DNA of 14,786 nucleotides from Phlegmacium glaucopus (Eukaryota; Basidiomycota; Agaricomycetes; Agaricales; Cortinariaceae): NCBI GenBank assembly GCA_015039465.1, contig MU130210.1:155004-169789 (forward strand), read 5' to 3'. Under the pieces are notes generated by a model that searched no databases, was not told where the DNA came from, and saw nothing but the letters and a program-made list of their open reading frames with translations. The position numbers and the translations under genes are program-made. Numbering within the stretch: the stretch's first letter is position 1; each line of letters opens with the position of its first letter. Below are positions 7,415 to 14,786 of this stretch, piece after piece.

Positions 7415-7600
7415 CACCTACAGAAACCTTGAGTTGGCTGCTTCTTGGGTCGGGAAGTACCAAGTACTTTCACCCAAAACATACTAAGCAACTCAAATTT
7501 ACATCCAAATGTCACACAAGAATTTCGCTTGAAATTATTACAACAAATATTACTCGGTCACATGCTAGTGACTCGCAAAGAAGTCATTCTGCGTATTTTC

Positions 7601-7617
7601 CACGTGACTGTGACTCA
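7601..7617 (+). promoter_or_regulatory. CACGTG and TGACTCA boxes upstream of the TFIIIC gene
   Basis: CACGTGAC (7601-7608) is a classic bHLH-type E-box and TGACTCA (7611-7617) a classic bZIP (AP-1/Gcn4-type) site. They sit 3 bp apart, 42-58 bp before the start codon at 7659. Related half-sites (GTGACTC at 7568-7574, GTCACATG at 7557-7564) lie just upstream. No clear TATA box is seen. Binding is inferred from motif match only. Confidence 0.4.
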
Positions 7618-7658
7618 CGCAGTCTTTACTTTATCTTCGTCTCGGGCTCAGGCGTGAA

Positions 7659-10600
7659 ATGGACCCAGAAGAGGAGGCTTTTGGTAAATATATTGTTACT
7701 CTGAATGAGAATTCCAAATTGATTCACAGACAAGACTGGGAAGACGATGAAGTATCCATAGATTCAGAGTCAGAGCAGAGCAGTGAAGCAGAAAGCAACG
7801 GACCTGAACCAGGATCTGATGCAGAACAAGAAATTGAAGGCGATTTCGAGTGAGTGAGCAGCCTCTTTTCCTTTTTCAGGCGGAAATATTGAATGTGTGT
7901 TAGTCGCCTTGTGAAGAAGATTCGACTTCGAGACGGATCAACGTCTAGCAGTACGGGATTGTTGACAAAGGACTGGGACTTTGACATTGAAGAAAAAGAG
8001 GCCGAATTTAAAGATGACCTCAGAGCCGCCTCTGGCGTCGGTCGCAAAAAGAGAAAGGTAAGCGTAGTCGCTCTACCATGACAGGCATTCATCTCATATC
8101 CCACCTTGCCAGAAAGGACGTGTCGCAGGTCCCATACTCTCACATCAAGTCAAGTCATTAATTGGCGATGGAAACCAAGCATATGTCGACAACGATTTAG
8201 CCAGAGCTATCGGCATCATGCAAGAAGTTATCCGAATAGAACCTCGAGCCAGCGCAGCATGGACTGTGCTCGCTCAATGTTATGAAGATATGAATGAATC
8301 GCAGAAAGCGTTGCAGCTGAGGATTATGGCCGCTCATTTACGCCACGACGCTGAAGAATGGGACCGTCTAGCCCGAGAATCCAAGTATGAATCTTGGCGC
8401 GCCAAAAATGTCTTATGTACAACTGAAAGACAACTTATAGGGAGCATGGCTACAATCAACAAGCGTTGTATTGTTATCGAAAGGTTTACAGTCTGGATCC
8501 ATCCAATGTCGACGCGTTATGGGATAGAGCATCTCTGGCCAAAGAGATCGGGGATTTTCGAACCGTCCGTCCATCCTTGTGTAGTATGTTAAATGCCTGC
8601 CATCTCACATATCATAGGCGCGAAACGCGTTTCTTGCCATTCTCAAACGATTCCCTCATGATCTCACGGTTCTTCGGGAACTTCACACGATCCTCGTCGA
8701 ACTCTCCGACCTCTCGACCTGTGCTACCTTGCTGCAAGATGCTCTAACTCACTATATCACAATATATCCATCGGGTCAAGGGAAAGATAGCGCTTCTGGC
8801 TTGGTTATTCCAGCCGGAGGGTTCTCTCAGATGGATTTGCTGCTTCTCGCCGATCTTTACAATGTCCTAGGGCAGCATGAGCGGGCCATTGAAACCATTC
8901 GGAGAGGTACTCGGTGGCTTCAAGGAAGAGTGGATCAGAAGTATTGGGATCTTTGTGAGGATGATAGGGAATACGACTCTGAGGATTGGCCGGCTCGTTC
9001 TAGCTTCGGTGAAGGAGGTTCTGTACGAGCCGGAAAATTTATCCTGGATCCAAATGCGCGTCACAGGCTCGCAGTTGCCAGGATTAAAATGGGTGATGTA
9101 GAGGAAGGAAAGGTTAGCTTTTTCATTCCCCATTCTTATGTTGATCGTATATATTAACTTTCAGTTCAATAGTTGCATGCTAATGCTCTTCTCTCCGAAG
9201 ACATTCTTGATTATTCCGTGTTGTTCGCTGAAATTGCAGACGCTTACTATGAGCGCGAGATGTACGCAGAAGCGAAGCCGATTTATGAATTATTGGGTGG
9301 GGATCCAGCCGTATGTCCAACCTAGCTCATTTAAGCATTCGTTTTCTGATCAAGCTGGTTAAAGACCAGTAGCATCTACATTCTTCTTCAAACAGCAGCA
9401 TGCATGAGAAACGTAGAAGAATTACGCGAAGCTGCTAATGTCTATGAACATGGTTGGTTTTCCCATTTTCAAATATTGAAATTGCACCATCTTACGTACT
9501 TGATGGTATTCAGTGCGGCTCGCGGATCCATCTAATAACGATGCGAAGATGAAGCTAGCTGAGATTTATGAAATAATGGGTGAACCACGAAAGGCTCTTG
9601 ACCTGGTTTACGAAGGTAATTCAGCAGCCTATCTCCAACACTTTTTTTTCTCTCTAAAATGATGGTAGTGATTGACTCTCGCAAGAAACGTGGAAAATCA
9701 AATGCGACAAACCAGACTGAGGACACAGCTAATCCCGCGAACACGTCATTATTTCCAGAAGACAAGGGCACGCAAAAGTCGAAAGCGGCTAGCATTCGCG
9801 CTCAGAATCGCTTGACCCATGCGCAGTTGAGAGCATTGGAAGTTCAGAAGGAGAAAGAAGTAGGCAAGGGATATCGTAGGTTAAAAGAGCTTTGGACAGG
9901 TATGTTAGCGGGGGAGAAGGATTCGGAGAGAGAATGGCTTGTAGAGGCAGAGAAGTTGATTGATATGTTTAGAGAGACGAGGAACTTGTTCGTGACAAGT
10001 CGGGTATGTTGACATTGCATCCCCAAGAGCATGTGGATAAACTGATCCGTTACTTCGCAGTCAAACCCATTTCGAGGGATGTTTCCTCGAGCTCGTATGA
10101 AAAGGCGGGAGGAGACAGAAGCTGACGAGGATCGCATGGCGTCTCGACTCCAACTCGATCTGGGTACGTTGTGCAGGTGTCAACATCATAGTTAATTCGT
10201 CCACTCATTTATGCTTATGTCCAGAACGTGATAGCCTTGCTCGTAAATTGGCCAAAAGTGGACAGAAAGGCGATGCAGTGGATGACTTTCGAGGGGTCTC
10301 ATTCGATGATTGGTTGCGATTGTTTATGCAGGTCAGCCACAGTATTTCTCGTGTGCTGTACGCATAGTTGATCGGAAATGCAGTACTGTTTCGTCTTGAC
10401 AAAGCAGGACCAATACGAAACCGCCGATGAGATCCTTCGTCATATCATGGTATCGAATGCCTATCAAGCGAAGGAACGACAAGACTCGATCCGTTTGGCT
10501 TTGATGAGTGGGTGTTTCGCGTCACTGCTCATGTCCCGGCACTGATATGGTCTGGGCTTTATGGCTTTATAGCATGTGCTATTGCCGCAGAACGTCATGA

Positions 10601-11635
10601 CATTGTGGTTGAACAAGCCAGAAAGCTGATAGGCCAACATCAGTTCAATAACGAACCATTAAGAATTCTCATGGCGTCTCTTGCGAGTGGGTTGAAAGTC
10701 ACTGATTCATTCATCACCTCAACACTACAAAAGCATCTCTTTCGGGAGATGAAATTAAGCGACACCGCCGTAAAAAATCCCGAGATATTGAAATGGAATC
10801 CTTTAAACAAACGCTATGCCCCCACTGGGCAGGGCAAATCGACAGATCCGGACGAAGGGGGAGACGATGACGGTGAAGAAAATGAACGTGGCAGTCTTGA
10901 GAATGAATCGACTACACATGACAAGTCTAAGCGTCCCGAGATCCCTACGAAAGAGAATCCAGTTATTGTGGCGATTTATGGGCAGATTTGCATCGCAGCG
11001 AAAAGTTATCAAAGCGCCATATGTACGTGACACTTCTGCGGTCATTTGAACGATGCTAATGATTTACTATCGTAGTTTACCTGCTTCATGCATATGATTA
11101 TTGTCCTGACGATCCCATGATTTGTTTATGCCTCGCGATAGCTTCAGCTGGTCGCGCCATGCAACGTCAGTCTGATAATCGACATCATCTGGTGGTTCAA
11201 GTATGTGTTTTCATTATTGATCATCCAGGTCGTACCTCATGCTTCCCCAGGCTATGGCTTTTCTTTCGAAATATCGAAATCTGCGTGGAACAAATACAGA
11301 AGGAGTGCGTGAGGTAGAATATAACTTTGGGAGGATGTTTCATCAACTCGGTTGAGTCCTAACGTTTGTTTGTATATTGTTATGGCTTTCTCATCTCTAT
11401 TCTTAGGCTTATATTCGCACGCTGTGAAACATTATGAACGTGTCCTAGAGCTGGCTGAACAACACAAAGTAAGTCTCATTCCTCTCGATAATAATAATAT
11501 TATTTTGGTTTTACAATTGGTTTCTAGGACGATCATTTTGCGCGTGAAACAGCGTACAATCTGGCTCTTATCTTCGTCTTTACAGGAGCTACGCCATTAG
11601 CTGATGCTTTATACCGCCGATGGCTTTCAATATGA
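7659..11635 (+). CDS. TFC4: TFIIIC TPR subunit (Tfc4/Sfc4/GTF3C3 family), 17 exons
   Basis: Tetratricopeptide subunit of TFIIIC, the nuclear factor that binds tRNA-type promoters and recruits TFIIIB for RNA polymerase III. Exons: 7659-7849, 7904-8057, 8113-8384, 8441-8564, 8618-9112, 9173-9310, 9365-9452, 9514-9615, 9669-10003, 10061-10163, 10225-10331, 10384-10507, 10573-11022, 11076-11200, 11251-11350, 11407-11468, 11528-11635. They total 3,078 nt, 1,025 residues plus TGA, close to yeast Tfc4. Residues 24-64 are acidic, followed by a basic RKKRKKGR (about 111-118). A TPR array starts near 133 (DLARAIGIMQEVIRIEP; QQALYCYRKVYSLDPSN). More repeats lie near 400-520 (YEREMYAEAKPIYELL; EIYEIMGEPRKALDLVYE) and 880-990 (YSHAVKHYERVLELAEQH). 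An acidic insert lies at about 836-850. The C-terminus TGATPLADALYRRWLSI is family-typical. No stop or frame break interrupts the model. Splicing oddities: GTCCGT donor for intron 4, AAG acceptor for intron 6, and a skipped upstream CAG in introns 1 and 5. The start ATG is the first in frame and context AAATGG is good. Confidence 0.93.
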
Positions 11636-12562
11636 ACCCTACTACAATTGCACTAGCTGAGCCGGAATCCCTGTCTCAGGATGCCAACAGTCTTACTCAG
11701 CATGAAGTGGCGGTAAGGCAGAAGGGATTGGTGTGTTACTTGATATTGAAGTTTCGGTGGTGGAAGTTAGAGAAGATGATGTCGATAACAAGGTAGATGT
11801 GGTAGCGGTAGCGATATTGCCCTAGTATTTTCGGTTAAAAAGATAATAATTAGCATAAGGACATACCATGCTGGTGTTTCACTCGTCGAAATAGAGGAAT
11901 CAATGTTATGCTACTTGAGCCTAACGTATTCAGTTGCGAAATTACCAAGGCCTCCAGAGGCGATTCGACTCGGGCGATTGTTGCAAAAATCGCGATTCAG
12001 TGATTCAGAGCAGGTGCAAACATGGACAACCCAGTTTGAACATCAAGTTTCTACGATGCCTTGCAAATGCGTCCTGAACTGCTCGCTGGGCTTTGCCTGA
12101 TGTCCGCTACAAAATAAAAAAATTACTCATCTAGATTCCACATCAGCCACATTATGTTTTGAAACCTACCTAACCCGCTTTGTATCCCGCAAGTAGTGCT
12201 AGGTAAGAAATAGGGGCTAGCAAAGGGGGGCCGGAGGAAGGAGTCGAGGACATTCTTGATGAGCCATTCAATCATTATACGTAGGGTTTAGGGGTTGGAA
12301 TAGCTCCCTGGTAGTATAAGCGTTCACCGTCGCAGACACTAAAGTTGTGGTAGTGGGTTTGACAGGTATGAATGACAATGGCTGAAAAAAACCATTAGAG
12401 ATTGATTAAAGTGTCAAGTGTAAGATGGAAGCATACTGAGACAATACAAGTGAATGGCCCATGCTGGCTGGACACCATTTGAAAGAGTGTACACGAGCCC
12501 CCAAGATAAGATGCATTGCCATCTTGGGCAATTATTCAGCATATCACGAGGCAATGGTTGAC
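11636..12562. other. Intergenic region after TFIIIC, weak coding hints
   Basis: No gene could be built. An ATG at 11632 overlaps the TFIIIC stop and opens a 27-codon frame (NPTTIALAEPESLSQDANSL) that runs into a perfect-looking donor, GCG|GTAAGG, at about 11712. A second plus-strand patch at 11903-12060 (PPEAIRLGRLLQKSRFSDSE) reads like protein. I could not join the two with a supported acceptor. The remainder (12100-12560) is featureless; a possible polyadenylation-like AATAAAAAAATT sits at 12110-12122. Confidence 0.4.
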
Positions 12563-12568
12563 TTTGTA

Positions 12569-12780
12569 CAAACAACCGTTTTCGGTAAGCGGCGGGTGAC
12601 ACAAGCCTTTCTAATAGTGTGCACCACACCTTCCTCCGCCCATATAAATCTGCATCATTACCCTGCCAATCGCATGTTAGATCACCCTGATGAGGTTATA
12701 TACAGGGTGGAGCAACAACCCCACAAGCGCGCCCAAAAAGCCCATGAATGACGCAATACCTTACCAAAAACGGTTGTTTG
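12569..12780. mobile_element. Small Tc1/mariner-like MITE, 212 bp
   Basis: The sequence TTTGTACAAACAACCGTTTT followed by CGGTAAG (12563-12589) recurs inverted at 12760-12786 with one mismatch in 27. Placing the borders at the TA dinucleotides (12567-12568 and 12781-12782) gives an element starting CAAACAACCG and a TA target duplication, as in Tc1/mariner-derived MITEs. The flanking TTTGTACAAA is itself a palindrome, so the exact border could be a few bases either way. The interior has no coding potential. Its right end is about 80 bp before the next gene's start codon. Confidence 0.75.
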
Positions 12781-12861
12781 TACAAACTTAAAGTGAGGCG
12801 GACGTGGGATTTTTTCAGAGGGCGTCTAGGGTTTTGCATGTAGCTGTAAACCGCTCTCATC

Positions 12862-14141
12862 ATGTCGAACGAAAGTCCATCAAAGAACAACCGCTTGCGG
12901 AAAGTTACTCGATTTTTCAAAGCGACATTGTCTTCTTCGTCACGATCACCCACACCGTTGTTGATCGATGTAGGTTCAAGCCCTGATAACCATACGATAG
13001 CAACGACAGATTCAAGGTAATCCCCGCCGTTCAACATTTCCTTGATTATATACCTAATCTCTTCGTACTTTCAAGTAATTTGCCGCTTAATATGGCCCCT
13101 GTGGCCGCTGCCGATCACGCGCCAGTTGCAGCTATGGAAGCATACACAATGCCCCCTCCGATTCCCGTACCTGTTCCAGCAACGATACCTGCTGTGCCGA
13201 GGCACCCTGTTTCCGTTAGTAGTCCAACACCGGACCTTGAAACTCCAGCCACGGTCAGCATCATGTCATGCTGACGATCATCGTCACTAATTATTGCTCA
13301 TTTAGCAGATAACTCCGAACACTCATAGTCCAAAGTCTCTCTTCGAAGATGCTCACAATGTGTACATGTCACATCCGACGATTACCGTCAATCATGTAGG
13401 TGTCATTCTAGCAGCGCAAATGTTAATCTGCGTGTTAACAGTTCCATCTTCCTTTAAGATCCAGAATGTGTTCACCGCTGGTGGAACTGAACGGACGAGG
13501 CCTCAAATCTTGGTGAGCATCTACAATTTTTAGAGTGGGGCAACCTTCGCTAAACCCTAGTTCATAGGCTGGGCTACGTGAGAATCTCTTGCCGCGTCCT
13601 GAGTTTGCAGAATACGACGGTGATTATGAGATCAAATCAGATCTCCTAACGCCTAGGCCGCCACCGCCGCCTCCGATACCGACACCGACACCGACGACAG
13701 ATTCAATCACCATTTCTGGCCTTGGAGGCGGAAGGCGCACTTTTACTCGAAACCTTGATGGATCGATCGAATCGATCGGATCAACCCTCGTCCCGGCAGG
13801 GACTGCCAGGATTAATACGCCGATGGCAGCAGTGTGGTGGGTTTCTCTGGGCTTCGACGAAGTATGTAGATATCTACTCGTGGTGCCCTTAGTTGTGTAT
13901 TTATTGGATGACTGTACAGTTTCGTCTTTATTTCGTCAGCCGTACCAACATTCTCCAAGAAATGGTTAACTCAGGCGGAGATAATTGGGGACCAGGGGTT
14001 CTTAACAATCAAAACTTCACTGTTGACCCAGGCAGTAGTTTGTCTGCGGCCATTCCCCCTCTCCGTGTGACTTTTCCATCCTCTGGCAGAACTCGATATG
14101 CGACTTGGGGTGGTGATACCAGTGGCTGGACTTTGCAGTGA
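12862..14141 (+). CDS. Proline-rich protein with fucose-lectin-like C-terminal region
   Basis: Six exons (12862-13016, 13076-13253, 13306-13395, 13465-13512, 13568-13861, 13920-14141) join in frame to 328 codons and a TGA. The N-terminus is basic and Ser-rich (NNRLRKVTRFFKATLSSSSR). Residues about 70-110 are a Pro/Val/Ala-rich linker, and PPPPPPIPTPTPTT lies near 185. No signal peptide or membrane helix is evident. From about residue 195 the sequence resembles AAL-type fungal fucose-lectin propeller blades: AAVWWVSLGFDEFRLYFVSR, ILQEMVNSGGDNWGPGVL and VDPGSSLSAAI match the pattern of an inner strand, xRxYF, an acidic turn with W, then PGSxLxAA. Only about two blades are present where a full propeller has six, so it may be truncated or a diverged relative. 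Intron 1 uses an AAG acceptor. A GTGAGT donor straddles the stop (14138) and could join to TGGTCTTATATAG at 14217, ending the protein in HGLI instead of Q. Gene model good; lectin assignment moderate and sugar binding untested. Confidence 0.65.
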
Positions 14142-14641
14142 GTTTCGTTTGCTCAGATCATGTAGCCTTTGGAGAAATGTTAGGCAGCTAATAACTTGAC
14201 GATCACTTTGTCCAAGTGGTCTTATATAGGTCGCTGACTCGTCTTTGCTTTTCTTGTGAATTCTGTTCTATAATTCGACAAGGTTTAACAACAGATATAG
14301 TAAATTGCTTACTACTGTGTGTATCGTATTTAATTGTACCACAATTGCATCTTCAGAGAATTGTATTGAGTGAGATTAAATGGATCCTGTCGAGCGAGAT
14401 TCGACTCAATTCCACACATCCTAGCAATATTGCAACAACGACAATCACAAGTGACAACCCACGAGTGTGAAGGCTCCTTGTTCTCTTACCGTAACCACCG
14501 AACTTTTTCCCACGCTTTAAAAACGGGGAGAAATCGAGGGCAGAGGGAAAAGAACATAGTAGTAGCTAGACTTTCTTCAATACCCGGGTAGTTCACTATA
14601 AGAATCCAACCCAAAATCCGAACCCACCCACATTCTCCAAA
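14142..14641. other. Intergenic region with putative promoter of the next gene
   Basis: If the alternative last exon of the lectin-like gene is used, its end is at about 14229 (TAG). Beyond that I see no gene: the frames at 14216-14591 lack recognisable protein features. A CTATAAGA TATA-like box at 14596-14603 lies about 40 bp before the ATG at 14642, and a TACCCGGGTA palindrome (14581-14590) is adjacent. CCAAAATGTCG is a favourable start context. Confidence 0.45.
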
Positions 14642-14786
14642 ATGTCGCATTCGCCGACCTCAACGCCTAGTAACGGAGGACAATCACATACCCGCAGGAC
14701 AGCAACCCAAACACGTATGGCATCATTAGGTGCCAAACAGGTAGCACCCGTTATTACGGCAACGGTGACCTATACCGCGAATGAGA
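14642..14786 (+). CDS. Hypothetical protein, N-terminal fragment, runs off the edge
   Basis: An ATG in good context opens a frame without a stop for 48 codons up to the window end. The text (MSHSPTSTPSNGGQSHTRRT, then QVAPVITATVTYTANE) is Ser/Thr-rich and hydrophilic, as in many disordered fungal N-termini. It has no signal peptide and no domain that I recognise. It is on the same strand as the lectin-like gene, about 500 bp downstream, with its own probable promoter. The upstream TATA-like box and the lack of stops support it as a gene; function is unknown. Confidence 0.55.
   Translation, partial: MSHSPTSTPSNGGQSHTRRTATQTRMASLGAKQVAPVITATVTYTANE

Noticed and set aside
7724..8143. 139-residue minus-strand open frame
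   Set aside because: It is antisense to exons 1-3 of the TFIIIC gene, whose sense translation is clearly the real one.
12414..12629. Minus-strand open frame before the lectin-like gene
   Set aside because: It crosses the MITE end, has no family features and no splice or promoter support.

Overview
The window looks like nuclear DNA of a basidiomycete fungus, probably an agaricomycete mushroom. The evidence is indirect: one gene is split by sixteen introns of about 50-65 bp with GT...AG borders and short CTAAT/TTAAC-like branch sites, the proteins are of fungal type, and the spaces between genes are filled with small inverted-repeat transposons. No bacterial, viral, CRISPR, rRNA or tRNA feature was found.

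Layout. Positions 1-1790 are low-complexity, GTTCGTCGTC-rich repeat DNA with a 62-bp tandem duplication and a diverged internal duplication. Positions 1790-2160 hold ends of two hAT-like elements. Positions 2343-3360 (minus) are a decayed CaMK-type protein kinase gene, followed by a second, unidentified decayed reading frame (3445-3960, minus). Positions 4077-6483 are bounded by matching inverted repeats and contain scraps of an unidentified, probably element-encoded protein. A 1,294-bp hAT-type MITE (4841-6134) with a perfect 8-bp target duplication is inserted inside that coding remnant. Positions 6490-7658 are repeat-rich intergenic DNA ending in a short promoter with CACGTG and TGACTCA boxes.

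The one clear, intact housekeeping gene is at 7659-11635 (plus). Its 17 exons join in frame to 1,025 codons and encode the TPR subunit of RNA polymerase III factor TFIIIC (Tfc4/Sfc4/GTF3C3 family). After an intergenic stretch, a 212-bp Tc1/mariner-like MITE (12569-12780) lies about 80 bp upstream of a six-exon gene (12862-14141, plus). That gene encodes a proline-rich protein with a C-terminal segment resembling fungal fucose-lectin propeller blades. A further gene starts at 14642 and runs off the right edge.

The genes do not form a pathway. The left half is a graveyard of nested transposons and pseudogenes; the right half is ordinary genic DNA. The most useful results are the gene models, the nested insertion with exact target duplication, the dated order of insertion, and the recurrent non-standard splice sites (AAG acceptors, skipped first AG, GTCCGT donor). 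I found no convincing new multi-gene system.
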